Shown here: in pieces, positions 35,697-45,009 of the stretch
Position numbering within the stretch: position 1 is the stretch's first letter
Layout: each line of letters starts with the position of its first letter
NCBI RefSeq assembly: GCF_047795645.1
Contig: NZ_CP181045.1
Location: forward strand, 2,480,001-2,544,000
From: Salipaludibacillus sp047795645
GTDB lineage: Bacteria > Bacillota > Bacilli > Bacillales > Salisediminibacteriaceae
DNA: 64,000 nucleotides
Reading direction: 5' to 3'
The notes under the pieces: model-generated
Database searches by the model: none
Seen by the model: the letters and a program-made list of their open reading frames with translations, nothing else
Told to the model about the DNA's origin: nothing
Translations under genes and position numbers: made by a program

Positions 35697-36764
35697 CTAC
35701 ACCACCACAGCTTGTTCTTGTGCTTCTAAACATAGTTCTGCTGCTTTAAACACATGTGCCTGCGTCATAGCCTTTTCTGTACGATGAATGCAGTCTTTAA
35801 TTAACTCTCCGAAGAACGGATAGCCTACTTCTCCAGATAATTTATAATGCTTCTCACCATCTTTATTCACTAGAAATAAGTGGTCCCCTGTTTTTTCTCT
35901 AGCAACATCAACATATTTACGAATCTCTATCGTACCTTCTGTTCCCGTAATAAACGTACGTCCATCCCCCCATGTGCTTAAACCATCAGGGGTGAACCAA
36001 TCCACTTTAAAGTATTGTGTTGCTCCATTGTCTCCTACTAACGTTGTATCACCGTAGTCTTCTAATTCTGGATGATCAGCGTTATTATAGTTTCCAACTT
36101 TACTGTGTAATATTTCCGCATCCTCACATCCAGCATAGTATAAGAATTGTTCAATCTGATGACTACCAATATCGCATAATATCCCACCGTACTGTTTTTT
36201 ATTAAAAAACCAATCCGGACGACTTGAAGCATTTAATCGGTGTGGACCGAAACCAGTTACTTGAATAACACGGCCAATCGCACCTTCTTCAATAAGGTCG
36301 CCAGCAAACACCGCTCCTTCAACGTGTATACGTTCACTGAAATAAACCATATACTTTTGTCCTGTTTCTTCCACTACTTGTTTTGTTTCTTCAAGCTGAG
36401 CTTTCGTTGTGAAAGGTGTTTTGTCTGTGAAATAATCTTTACCTGCTTTCATCACTTTATTACCAAGTGCACTTCTATCAGATGGTATCGCTGCACCAGC
36501 TACTAACTGTATTGTTTCGTCATTTAAAATTTGTTCTAATGATTCAGCGACTTTCACTTCTGGAAATTCCGTTAAAAAATCATTCACTTTTTCCTGATCT
36601 GGGTCATAAACCCATTTTAAACTCGCGCCTGCCTCCAGTAATCCGTTACACATCCCATAAATGTGGCCATGATCAAGTGCTACAGCAGCAACTTGAAATT
36701 CTCCTTCTTTTACAACTGGATTAGGTTTGCCTTTCGGTGCATATGTCATACCATCATTACTCAT
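35697..36764 (-). CDS. Gfo/Idh/MocA family oxidoreductase (copy 1)
   Basis: 355 residues, ATG behind AGGAGTGAAG. The N-terminal Rossmann domain lacks the classical GxGxxG (VAAVALDHGHIYGMC instead) and the usual EKP catalytic motif is DKTP (YFTDKTPFTTK, Lys kept). DIGSHQIEQFLYY supplies the conserved Asp and His of the C-terminal domain. Family enzymes oxidise or reduce sugars or inositols with NAD(P). It is the last gene of a four-gene run with a TIM-barrel isomerase and two more oxidoreductases, suggesting keto-sugar chemistry. The divergent nucleotide site sets it apart from its two paralogs. Confidence 0.85.
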   Translation of the reverse strand: MSNDGMTYAPKGKPNPVVKEGEFQVAAVALDHGHIYGMCNGLLEAGASLKWVYDPDQEKVNDFLTEFPEVKVAESLEQILNDETIQLVAGAAIPSDRSALGNKVMKAGKDYFTDKTPFTTKAQLEETKQVVEETGQKYMVYFSERIHVEGAVFAGDLIEEGAIGRVIQVTGFGPHRLNASSRPDWFFNKKQYGGILCDIGSHQIEQFLYYAGCEDAEILHSKVGNYNNADHPELEDYGDTTLVGDNGATQYFKVDWFTPDGLSTWGDGRTFITGTEGTIEIRKYVDVAREKTGDHLFLVNKDGEKHYKLSGEVGYPFFGELIKDCIHRTEKAMTQAHVFKAAELCLEAQEQAVVV

Positions 36765-36816
36765 GAATCTTCACTCCTATCTAGATTGTTTTTTCGATTA
36801 AGGTTCGTCCCCCAAA

Positions 36817-37677
36817 TTAAAACCAGTCAGAATAGCCTAGCTTTCTTAAGTTATCCCCTGATATTTTCAAACAATCAAATGGATCTTTACCATAAGTGTC
36901 ATCTTGCTCAATCAAAAAGTATTGCGCGCCACTCTTTAATCCTGCATCAATGACCGCATTTATATCAAGATTTCCTTCGCCCACTTCTGCAAATTCTATC
37001 AAATTAGTGAATTTCCCAAAGAATTGACCCATATCTTTTAAATCTTCTTCCTTCACATCTAACTTGCCGATACGGTAATCTTTTAAGTGTAAAAGGGCAA
37101 TTCGGTCTGCATATTGTTCAATGATTTTAACTGGATCTTCACCAGCTCTTTGAATCCAGTGAACGTCCAATTCAAAACCTAGTTTAGTTGTGTTATTTTT
37201 CATCATATCCAATAAATATTCTCCATCATATTTTTGGAACTCAATATGATGAGTATGATAATACAATTCAATGCCCTGTTTGGCTAACCTTACTGCCATT
37301 GCTTCAGCATCGTTGATGAACTCCATTATTTTATTTTTATCAGACATTCTGTTTAACGGCAGCATACCTATTCGTAAGAAATGACAATTTAACGTTTTAC
37401 AATCATTCACTATTTTATCGAAGTTTACAGTTAACGTTTCACCTTCCATACCTGGTAACATTGGCTCTAGAGGAGCTGAAAGTGCAGCAATTTCGATTTC
37501 GAAATCTTCACTTGCTCGTTTTAACTCTGATACATTTTTTTCTGTCATTGGAATTTGAGACACTTCCACTGCATGATATCCTAATTCATTTATTTTTTTC
37601 ATTGTTTCGTATACGCCTATCTCTTCCACCTTGCCTTTTAGCATCATCATTTGTACGCCAATTTTACCTTTTTTCAT
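36817..37677 (-). CDS. Sugar phosphate isomerase/epimerase family TIM barrel
   Basis: 286 residues of the xylose-isomerase-like/AP endonuclease 2 superfamily. Metal-site residues appear as Glu in LGFELDVHWIQRAGED, His in ALLHLKDYR and Glu in FAEVGEGNLD. GGAGG precedes the ATG, which overlaps the stop of the upstream oxidoreductase by one base (TAATG), so the two are cotranslated. Members isomerise or epimerise keto-sugars or eliminate 3-keto-glycosides. The exact reaction cannot be read from the sequence. Confidence 0.87.
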   Translation of the reverse strand: MKKGKIGVQMMMLKGKVEEIGVYETMKKINELGYHAVEVSQIPMTEKNVSELKRASEDFEIEIAALSAPLEPMLPGMEGETLTVNFDKIVNDCKTLNCHFLRIGMLPLNRMSDKNKIMEFINDAEAMAVRLAKQGIELYYHTHHIEFQKYDGEYLLDMMKNNTTKLGFELDVHWIQRAGEDPVKIIEQYADRIALLHLKDYRIGKLDVKEEDLKDMGQFFGKFTNLIEFAEVGEGNLDINAVIDAGLKSGAQYFLIEQDDTYGKDPFDCLKISGDNLRKLGYSDWF

Positions 37678-38684
37678 TAGTGTACCTCCATTTTAATCTC
37701 TTTTTTTATTTCTGAAGATCTGCGAATCGCACTGATCATTTCCATTGATGTTTGGGCATCTTTCACGTGAATATAATTGTCTGTATCATTTTCAATGCAA
37801 TCATAGAACCTATTTATTAATTTTGCGTGACTCGCTCCATAATAAAATTTACTCCCTTTTAACTTTTCATCTTCAATGACATTTTCTTTTTTTTCATCTC
37901 CAAAAGTCTTTGTCAGAATACTATCTTTAATCGTTAATTTCCCTTTTTCCAAAAGAACTTGAAGTTCAACCGAAGAGTTCGTTGCATTAGTAATAGTAGC
38001 AAAAAATAGCCCAGTTGCACCATTTGTAAATGTGATATTAGCAGTAGCTGTATCTTCTACTTCGTGCCCATAATCAGATAAGTTATCCACTGACCCTCTA
38101 ATTTTCTCTATGCGCCCGCCGATTAATTGCATGAAATCCAACGTGTGGATAGCTTGATTGATCATCACACCACCGCCAGCATATTTCATGATTCCTCGCC
38201 AAGGCTTGGCATCATAATATGATTTTGGACGATACCAAGTAACAAGCCCTTTTAAACCAATTATTTTTCCATACACACCGCTATTAATAATCTCTTGTAT
38301 TTTTTCGACTGTTTCATTAAGCCGATTTTGCAGACTGACGCAGATTTTCACGTCCTTATGTTTCTCTTCTAAATCAACTAATGCCATACCCTCTTCCACA
38401 TTTCTTGCAAGAGGCTTTTCAAGAAAAACATGAATCCCTTTCTCTGCACACGCCTTCGTAGCACTATAATGAAGATGGTGCGGTAAACAAATATGAACAC
38501 AATCCAAAGATTCTTTTTCTAACATTTCAAGATAGTCAGTGTAGAAAGTGGTGCCTTCCACTGAATTTCTTAACATTACATCAATATCACAAACCGCCAC
38601 TAGATGCGTGTTCGTATTTGCTTGGATAGCAGGTATATGAATATTAGAAATGTCTCCCAGTCCAATTACTGCAACTTTCAACAT
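37677..38684 (-). CDS. Gfo/Idh/MocA family oxidoreductase (copy 2)
   Basis: 335 residues. GLGDISNIHIPAIQ is the Rossmann nucleotide loop, FLEKPLARN holds the catalytic Lys of the EKP motif (about residue 92), and MINQAIHTLDFMQ carries the substrate-site His. GGGGGGGAT precedes the ATG. It is translationally coupled to the TIM-barrel gene. Likely an NAD(P)-dependent sugar or uronate dehydrogenase in the cytoplasm. Confidence 0.9.
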   Translation of the reverse strand: MLKVAVIGLGDISNIHIPAIQANTNTHLVAVCDIDVMLRNSVEGTTFYTDYLEMLEKESLDCVHICLPHHLHYSATKACAEKGIHVFLEKPLARNVEEGMALVDLEEKHKDVKICVSLQNRLNETVEKIQEIINSGVYGKIIGLKGLVTWYRPKSYYDAKPWRGIMKYAGGGVMINQAIHTLDFMQLIGGRIEKIRGSVDNLSDYGHEVEDTATANITFTNGATGLFFATITNATNSSVELQVLLEKGKLTIKDSILTKTFGDEKKENVIEDEKLKGSKFYYGASHAKLINRFYDCIENDTDNYIHVKDAQTSMEMISAIRRSSEIKKEIKMEVH

Positions 38685-38749
38685 AGATCCCCCCCCTCTC
38701 TTTATAACTAACTCACAACATAATCGGCGATGAGTTAGTTCAAATTGTC

Positions 38750-39907
38750 TTATTTGTTAGTAGATCGTTTTTCTTCTTCAATTTTTTTATTTAGTTCAGC
38801 AAGATATACATCTTCATCAACTGGAAGTTCAACTTCTTTACCTAACCAGCTTGACAAGTGAATAGCATTTGCTAAAGCTACCCCATGAATCCCATCACTT
38901 CCAGGTGCTAACAGTGGTTCATTATCTAAAATATTACCAGCAAAGTTCTCCATTACCGCCGTGTGTTGCGCTCCCCAAACGCTTTCAAACTCTATCACTT
39001 CATCGTCATAAATTTCTGCCATATCTCCACCCATGGAAAGCTTCATCATATCTTCCATACTCATCGAATCGCTCATCTCAGACTCAGGCTTCTTCAGTCT
39101 TTTAATCGTCACTTTCTTACTGTCATCTACGATAATTTTTCCTTTATCACCTAAAATTTCGAAACGGTCTGTTCCTAAAATGTCGTGTGTACACGTAACA
39201 AAAACACCCGTTGCACCATTTCCATAATCAAGCATTGTTGTCACTTCATCCTCAACAGCAATATCTCTTTGGTAGCCGTACTTCACATTCGAATAAACCT
39301 TTTTTGGAACCCCACAAATCCATTGAAGTAAGTCTAATTGGTGTGGCGCTTGATTGACGAGAACACCACCGCCTTCACCATCCCATGTCGCTCTCCAAGC
39401 ACTCTGGTCATAATAACCTTGTGGTCTCCACCATGTTGTAATGATCCAATTTGTTCGACGAATACCACCGATATCCCCGTTGTCGACGACTTCTTTCACT
39501 TTTTGGTACAGCTCATTTGTCCGTTGGTTAAACATAATTCCAAATGTTAATTCTGGTTTTGTTTCAGCAAATTTATTTAGTTCTTTTACTTGCTTCGTAT
39601 AAACACCAGCTGGCTTTTCAACTAATGCGTGAACATCTCTTTTTAACGATTCAATCCCCATTTCAGGATGTAAATAGTGAGGCACACAAGTAACAACAGC
39701 ATCTATGTCTCCACTATCTAACATGTCAATATAATTTTCATAAAATGGGGTATCTGGATACTTTTCATTTGCCAACGCCTTCTTTTCAGGGGCAGTATCA
39801 CAAATCGCACCAATTTCCATATTTTTAACTCTGCCCTCTTGAATAAATCCTGCGTATGCTCCACCTTGCGTGCCTAAACCAATAATACCTAACCTAACTT
39901 TTTTCAT
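38750..39907 (-). CDS. Gfo/Idh/MocA family oxidoreductase (copy 3)
   Basis: 385 residues from the ATG at 39907, which follows AAAGGGG; the frame opens at 39940 without a site. GLGTQGGAYAGF is the nucleotide loop, LVEKPAGVY the catalytic motif, and LVNQAPHQLDLLQWICG the conserved substrate motif. An insert rich in Met and Asp (MSDSMSMEDMMKLSMGGD, about 290-310) is unusual. It is the first gene of the four-gene run. Its promoter carries the CTAGTA motif also seen before uxaC and the GH42 gene, tying it to glycan use. Confidence 0.9.
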   Translation of the reverse strand: MKKVRLGIIGLGTQGGAYAGFIQEGRVKNMEIGAICDTAPEKKALANEKYPDTPFYENYIDMLDSGDIDAVVTCVPHYLHPEMGIESLKRDVHALVEKPAGVYTKQVKELNKFAETKPELTFGIMFNQRTNELYQKVKEVVDNGDIGGIRRTNWIITTWWRPQGYYDQSAWRATWDGEGGGVLVNQAPHQLDLLQWICGVPKKVYSNVKYGYQRDIAVEDEVTTMLDYGNGATGVFVTCTHDILGTDRFEILGDKGKIIVDDSKKVTIKRLKKPESEMSDSMSMEDMMKLSMGGDMAEIYDDEVIEFESVWGAQHTAVMENFAGNILDNEPLLAPGSDGIHGVALANAIHLSSWLGKEVELPVDEDVYLAELNKKIEEEKRSTNK

Positions 39908-40010
39908 AATCATACCCCTTTCAATTTTGTGCAAACTCAATCAATTTTCAACAGTTCTTTCGATTAAATGTAAGCCTTATCATTTTTTCGCGGATTAAAT
40001 AAATACATCT

Positions 40011-40040
40011 GTTATACTAGTATTAGTATATATAAATCAA
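40011..40040 (-). promoter_or_regulatory. Promoter with palindromic spacer before the oxidoreductase operon
   Basis: On the minus strand TTGATT (40040-40035), an 18-base spacer and TATAAC (40016-40011) form a SigA-like promoter. TATACTA-GTAT-TAGTATA (40013-40030) is a perfect inverted repeat within it, a likely repressor site. Confidence 0.55.
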
Positions 40041-40138
40041 CAATAAATTTCATTATCCCAACCTGTTTAATATATCTATAAAATTGACTGATCGCGCTTT
40101 ATCGTAGTCGATTTTGCCATTCTTTTTCTACTAAATGA

Positions 40139-40177
40139 AAAATAGAAAAAGCTGTCTCACTATTTCAATGAGACAAC
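40139..40177 (-). terminator. Terminator of the AraC regulator gene
   Basis: TGTCTCA and TGAGACA pair around a 9-base loop; on the minus strand the stem is followed by GCTTTTTCTATTTTTC. Confidence 0.75.
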
Positions 40178-40212
40178 TCGCTTAATTTCTATATAGAATT
40201 TACTTAACATCT

Positions 40213-41061
40213 TTAAACTGATTTTAGTCGTAAACGCCGGTATTCCTTTGCTGTCATTCCTATTTTTTTTCGGAAATATCGGCTGAAGTGGGCCACACTT
40301 TCAAAACCACAATCAAAAGCAATATCTTTTAAAGGTTTCTTTGGTTCCATTTCTAAAGAATATTTAACCTGCGTTAACCTACACTCCATTAAATATTCCA
40401 TTACTGTAAATCCTGTCACTTCTTTAAAGATGTGAGATATATACGACTTACTTATATTCAAATCTTTAGAGATATTATCTAACGTTACTTTTTTTTCGAA
40501 GTTTTCTTGGATATAAACAGCAATACTTTCTGTGTATTCTGCTTTTGTATCCTTTTTATTAGGAATTTCCGGTAATTTATTTTTACTTAAGCGGTGAACA
40601 ATAATTAACACTTGCAATAACAAAACCTTCAACTCAGTCTCAAATTTAATATCTTTATTGTTAATATGATTACCTAAAACATCCATACGTTGTATAAGAC
40701 TTTCTAATTCCATTAATTCCTTGCTTTCATTCGAACGAATGAGACAATGCTGTAAGTGTTGAAATATTTCTAATAAATAATGACTTCCTAACTCATTTAT
40801 AATTCCACTAATCCATTTAGGAGAAAAGTGAATAACGCTTCTCACATACTCTTCTTGATTTAGAACATTTGGCCTATGTAAAGTCATACCATCCATCAAT
40901 AGAATATCACCTGGGCGTAAATCATAAATTTGGTTATGGATCAAATATCGGCATGATCCAGCATGGAAAAAATAAATTTCATATTCTTGATGAGAGTGGT
41001 AATCAAAGGAATATCCACTACTACCTTCTATACGATGACCAGCCATGAGAACTTCATTCAT
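40213..41061 (-). CDS. AraC family transcriptional regulator
   Basis: 282 residues. The N-terminal cupin (HSHQEYEIYFFHAGSCRYLI, then LRPGDILLMDG, about 18-85) binds a ligand, probably a sugar. The C-terminal double helix-turn-helix (about 180-282) has DNISKDLNISKSYISHIFKE and IAFDCGFESVAHFSRYFRKK. It is divergent from the ROK gene and close to the oxidoreductase operon, so it probably activates glycan genes here. The start has GGGAGAGGATTAG upstream. Confidence 0.9.
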   Translation of the reverse strand: MNEVLMAGHRIEGSSGYSFDYHSHQEYEIYFFHAGSCRYLIHNQIYDLRPGDILLMDGMTLHRPNVLNQEEYVRSVIHFSPKWISGIINELGSHYLLEIFQHLQHCLIRSNESKELMELESLIQRMDVLGNHINNKDIKFETELKVLLLQVLIIVHRLSKNKLPEIPNKKDTKAEYTESIAVYIQENFEKKVTLDNISKDLNISKSYISHIFKEVTGFTVMEYLMECRLTQVKYSLEMEPKKPLKDIAFDCGFESVAHFSRYFRKKIGMTAKEYRRLRLKSV

Positions 41062-41235
41062 CTAATCCTCTCCCATATTTAGTTTGTCACTTAACCATAA
41101 CTTAATTATAATTATTGTTCCAACTTAGTGACACTTAAAGAGGGTATTCTTTGCTATACTTATATAGTTACAGGTGATATTCATTCACATTATTACAATT
41201 ATTGTTTTTAAAAATGATACAATATAAAAAAATTG

Positions 41236-41248
41236 TCTAGTAGTGAAA
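41236..41248. promoter_or_regulatory. CTAGTA motif just before the ROK gene
   Basis: TCTAGTAGTGAAAC follows a -10-like TACAAT by about 15 bases and precedes the ribosome site. It resembles GACTAGTAAAC before uxaC, so it may be an autoregulatory site. Weak evidence. Confidence 0.3.
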
Positions 41249-41265
41249 CTTATTGAGGTGAAAAA

Positions 41266-42438
41266 ATGAACACTGGTGATGCTACATATATCAAAAAGAT
41301 GAATCGACTCATTTTAATTGAAGAACTAATTCAGCACATGACCCTGTCACGCAGCGAACTCTCCAGAAAAACCGGATTAAATAAAGCAACGGTATCTGCA
41401 CAAGTTCAAGATCTCCTTGATGAAGATATCTTTATTGAAAAAGCCGACGCCGGTGATACGACGTCTCGTGGGAGAAAGCCGATTATCCTAGAGATAAAAG
41501 GACAGGCAGGTTACAGCGTTGGAATCGATATTGATGAGGGGAAATTCCTTTTCATTTTATCAGACTTAAAAGGAAGAGTCCTCTATCGCGAAGAACAACC
41601 ATTAAATAACAATCAGTTAAGTCTAGTTAGTAGTGAAATTATCGATATTCTTCATCCATTAATTCAGAAATACAATGACCTTTACTCGCCCCATGGCTTA
41701 GTTGGTATTGGAATTGGTGTTCACGGGATCGTAAATCGGAAAAATGAGATCGTCTACACACCAAAAGAAAAGTGGACAAAAGAAAATATTACGCAGTATT
41801 TTGAGGAAGCGTTTAACGTAGAAACTTATGTAGACAATAATGCCAACTTATCTGTCTTTGCCGAACAAGTCTACTCTGAATACATCTCAGATTTGTTTTG
41901 TGTCACTTTATATACTGGCATCGGCCTAGGTATTATCAAAAACCACGAAATTTATCGCGGATTTCAAGGGTTTGCCGGTGAAATTGGTCACATGATTATT
42001 GAAACAAACGGCATTCAATGCACTTGTGGAAATCTGGGGTGTTGGGAACTATATGCTTCGGATAAAGCCTTAAAGAAAAAACTTGCATCTGTTTATCCTT
42101 TATATTCAGATAATGAACGGTTACAAAAAATGTTTGATCACAAAGGAGACAATCAGTATATGAACGAATATCTCCTTTACCTAGCTGTAGGTTTAAACAA
42201 TATCATTAACATATTTAATCCAGAGAAGCTCATTTTAAATAGTCCTTTTTTGAATGCTCACCCTGAACTCATCGCAAAGGTTGAAGAAAAACTTCAATCC
42301 AAGTTCAATAATTATCAGGAGATTAGAGTATCTACTTTAGGAAATAAAGCCTGCGCACTTGGTGCATCGGCTCTTGCGTTAAAGAAATTTCTCGGTGTAA
42401 ATACATTAATTCATGCGAATTATCACTATCAAATTTAA
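41266..42438 (+). CDS. ROK family transcriptional regulator (XylR/NagC-like)
   Basis: 390 residues. An N-terminal winged helix (about 14-75, SRSELSRKTGLNKATVSAQV) is followed by a ROK sugar-kinase-like domain. That domain has the zinc motif CTCGNLGCWELYA (about 250) and the DNNANLSVFAE region. Such proteins are sugar-sensing repressors without kinase activity. It lies between an AraC regulator and the hexuronate operon. The likely targets are the operons around it, whose promoters share a palindromic CTAGTA motif. It has a good GAGGTG site. Confidence 0.92.
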   Translation: MNTGDATYIKKMNRLILIEELIQHMTLSRSELSRKTGLNKATVSAQVQDLLDEDIFIEKADAGDTTSRGRKPIILEIKGQAGYSVGIDIDEGKFLFILSDLKGRVLYREEQPLNNNQLSLVSSEIIDILHPLIQKYNDLYSPHGLVGIGIGVHGIVNRKNEIVYTPKEKWTKENITQYFEEAFNVETYVDNNANLSVFAEQVYSEYISDLFCVTLYTGIGLGIIKNHEIYRGFQGFAGEIGHMIIETNGIQCTCGNLGCWELYASDKALKKKLASVYPLYSDNERLQKMFDHKGDNQYMNEYLLYLAVGLNNIINIFNPEKLILNSPFLNAHPELIAKVEEKLQSKFNNYQEIRVSTLGNKACALGASALALKKFLGVNTLIHANYHYQI

Positions 42439-42474
42439 ACGTTAATGGTGGTCCCCATTAAAAGACAAAAAAAA

Positions 42475-42510
42475 GAAGATGTGTCTTCTAGAATTACCTA
42501 GACACATCTC
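42475..42510 (-). terminator. Terminator overlapping the end of kdgK
   Basis: AGATGTGTCT pairs perfectly with AGACACATCT; on the minus strand it is followed by TCTTTTTTTT. The upstream arm encodes the last residues of KdgK, so the stop codon (42494-42496) lies in the loop. Confidence 0.88.
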
Positions 42511-43498
42511 CGGATTGATTTACCATATAATCAAAAACTTCTGCTTCTGAAAAACCGCTATTGTCTCCATGAACGAAATGGTTCAACACACTTAATGCTG
42601 TTGCGAAGTCCAATAGCTCTTTAGGCTTCATGTTCGAGAATATCCCATGCAGAACACCTGCCGCAAAACTATCGCCTCCACCAATTCGATCAAGAACTTC
42701 AAAACTCACCGTTTTGCCTTCGTGAAGAGTTTTCCCATCAAAGTGGTAGGCCGTGAGTTCATGACGACTTGAATTGATCACATGTCGGTTTGTACAGCTT
42801 GCAGAATGGATATCATATTCTTTTTGAAGTCTCTTGTAAAAATGTTGCAATTGCTCCGACAATGTGACGCCTATAGGCTCCCAATCAAATAGGAGCGCGA
42901 AATCTTTCCAACCAGCAAAACAGTGATCGACATACGGTAGAAGCGTTTTAAAAGTTTCCACAGCTTCTTCTTTCGACCATAGTTTACTACGGAAATTAAA
43001 ATCAAAGCTCACTCTGACACCTCGAGCATTGGCTTCTTTTACTGCATGCACTACGAAGTCTCTCATTTTCGGATCAATTGCAGGCGTGACACCTGATAGA
43101 TGAAGCCAATCTTGCTCTCGGTAGACCTTATCCCAATCGATCGAATGCTTGGCAAGTTTTAAAACCGATGAGTGGGCACGGTCATAGTAGACCTTTCCAG
43201 GTCGATTTGAAAAACCTTGTTCGACATAGTAAATTCCCATTCTCTCACCGTCTCGCATGATCAAGTGATCACTGACTCCGTGTTTCCTAAGATGTTGAAT
43301 AGCCCCCTCTCCTAAAGGATGATCTTTCGGAAGGGATGATAATAGAGAGAGTTCATGACCAAGATGACTTAGGCCGACAGCTACATTCGCCTCTGCTCCA
43401 CCATAATACTTGTCAAAGTGAGGGGTTTGAGACAAACAAGAAAGATTCGGCGCTTGCAAGCGAATGAGAATCTCACCTATTGTAACGATCTTTACCAT
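42494..43498 (-). CDS. kdgK: 2-keto-3-deoxygluconate kinase
   Basis: 334 residues of the PfkB family. GGAEANVAVGLSHLG is signature 1 and DRIGGGDSFAAGVLHG is signature 2 with the catalytic Asp (about residue 280). It phosphorylates 2-keto-3-deoxygluconate to KDPG in the cytoplasm. It lies four bases after kdgA and is the last gene of the uxaC-uxuA-uxuB-kdgA-kdgK operon. Substrate assignment rests on the operon. Confidence 0.93.
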   Translation of the reverse strand: MVKIVTIGEILIRLQAPNLSCLSQTPHFDKYYGGAEANVAVGLSHLGHELSLLSSLPKDHPLGEGAIQHLRKHGVSDHLIMRDGERMGIYYVEQGFSNRPGKVYYDRAHSSVLKLAKHSIDWDKVYREQDWLHLSGVTPAIDPKMRDFVVHAVKEANARGVRVSFDFNFRSKLWSKEEAVETFKTLLPYVDHCFAGWKDFALLFDWEPIGVTLSEQLQHFYKRLQKEYDIHSASCTNRHVINSSRHELTAYHFDGKTLHEGKTVSFEVLDRIGGGDSFAAGVLHGIFSNMKPKELLDFATALSVLNHFVHGDNSGFSEAEVFDYMVNQSGDVSR

Positions 43499-43502
43499 TT
43501 AA

Positions 43503-44129
43503 TCACTCCTCGATTCGTTCAATAAATCGACGTGCTTCTTCTGTGACTGCCTTGAAATCTCCTGTTTTTGCGCCTTTAGTAATCTCACCACCGACACCGA
43601 CCATGACGGCACCAGCAGCAAACCAGTCGTTGACATTGTCCAGATTTATGCCACCCGTCGGCATAATGTTTACGTATGGAAGAGGACCTTTCACATTGCT
43701 AATGAAAGATGGGGAATACATTTGTCCTGGAAACAATTTTAATACAACAGAGCCATACTCACTCGCCTCAATCATTTCTGCAATTGTCATACATCCAGGT
43801 AAATAAGGAATATGATATCTATTACATAACTTTGCCGTCTCACGATCAAATGCCGGACTAACGATAAATTCTGCACCTGCAAGAATCGCAATGCGGGCCG
43901 TTTCACTATCAAGAACCGTTCCAGCACCTACAATGGCATCGTCATGTTGTTTAATGAGCTGTTTCATGACATTATCTGCACCGCTCACGGTAAATGCCAC
44001 TTCAAGTACACGTACTCCACCTTGGTAACAGGCCACCGCTGTTTTCGCAGCTTCGACCTCGTCCTTTCCACGGATAACAACAGCAATTTTTTGGTCTAGC
44101 ATTTTATTTAAAATAGTATATCCTTGCAT
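43503..44129 (-). CDS. kdgA: KDPG aldolase (2-keto-3-deoxy-6-phosphogluconate aldolase)
   Basis: 208 residues from the ATG at 44129 (AAGGGGGT before it); the open frame to 44222 overlaps uxuB and has no site. Schiff-base Lys lies in VVLKLFPGQ (about residue 130); Glu in RVLEVAF and the GAGTVLDSE loop are typical. It splits KDPG into pyruvate and glyceraldehyde-3-phosphate. The start lies 14 bases after the uxuB stop. Confidence 0.94.
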   Translation of the reverse strand: MQGYTILNKMLDQKIAVVIRGKDEVEAAKTAVACYQGGVRVLEVAFTVSGADNVMKQLIKQHDDAIVGAGTVLDSETARIAILAGAEFIVSPAFDRETAKLCNRYHIPYLPGCMTIAEMIEASEYGSVVLKLFPGQMYSPSFISNVKGPLPYVNIMPTGGINLDNVNDWFAAGAVMVGVGGEITKGAKTGDFKAVTEEARRFIERIEE

Positions 44130-44142
44130 CGTTTCAACCCCC

Positions 44143-44994
44143 TTATACTCCTGAATAGGCAGAGAATCCGCCATCAATCGGAACAACAATTCCGTTAACA
44201 AAACTAGATGACTTGTAATCAATCAGCCATAGTAGTGTTCCTATTAGTTCTTCAGGCTCTCCAAAACGTCCTTGTGGCGTTTGTCCCAAAATTTTATGAG
44301 CACGCTCGGTAAATTTCCCTTGTTCATCCATAAGCAACGCTTCATTTTGCGCTGTAACGAAAAATCCTGGTGCAATCGCATTAACACGAATACCCACTTC
44401 AGCGAAATACACAGCCAGCCATTGAGTGAAATTACTAACTGCCGCTTTCGCACCACTATAAGCTGGAATTTTTGTTAATGGACGGAATGCATTCATTGAA
44501 GAAATATTGATGATCGAAGCATCTTTTTTACCAACCATATCCTTAGCGAAAATTTGCGTTGGCAATAAGGTGCCAATAAAGTTCAGTTTAAATAACCACT
44601 CCACCGAATCTGGATCAAGATCAAAGAACGTTTGTTGAATATCATCTTCAAGATCTCCCATACTAAATTTTTCGTTTGATGTTGTCGCTTTTGGGTGGTT
44701 TCCTCCTGCTCCATTAATTAAAATATCACACGTTCCGAACTTTTCTGTAATTTCAGCACGAGCATTTTCAAGAGCTTCCTTACTTAGGACATCAACAATA
44801 AAGCCTGCACAGTTTCCACCCTTATCATTAATTTCTTTCACGACTTTATCTATCTTTTCTTGACCAGTCGCTAAAATCGCTACCTTTGCTCCTGATGTTG
44901 CGAGTGCTTCACTCATATAGGATCCTAATACACCACTTCCGCCTGTGACGACCGCTACTTTGCCATTCAAATCAATTTCAAAAGGTAGGTTCAT
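44143..44994 (-). CDS. uxuB: D-mannonate oxidoreductase, SDR type (UxuB/YjmF-like)
   Basis: 283 residues. Rossmann motif TGGSGVLGSYM (about residue 18), NGAGG, catalytic Ser in NISSMNA and Tyr-Lys in YSGAKAA (about 175-179) mark a classical short-chain dehydrogenase. B. subtilis YjmF is similar in size. It interconverts fructuronate and mannonate with NAD(H). Start behind AGGAGG, between uxuA and kdgA. Confidence 0.9.
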   Translation of the reverse strand: MNLPFEIDLNGKVAVVTGGSGVLGSYMSEALATSGAKVAILATGQEKIDKVVKEINDKGGNCAGFIVDVLSKEALENARAEITEKFGTCDILINGAGGNHPKATTSNEKFSMGDLEDDIQQTFFDLDPDSVEWLFKLNFIGTLLPTQIFAKDMVGKKDASIINISSMNAFRPLTKIPAYSGAKAAVSNFTQWLAVYFAEVGIRVNAIAPGFFVTAQNEALLMDEQGKFTERAHKILGQTPQGRFGEPEELIGTLLWLIDYKSSSFVNGIVVPIDGGFSAYSGV

Positions 44995-45009
44995 TATGTT
45001 AATTTCCTC

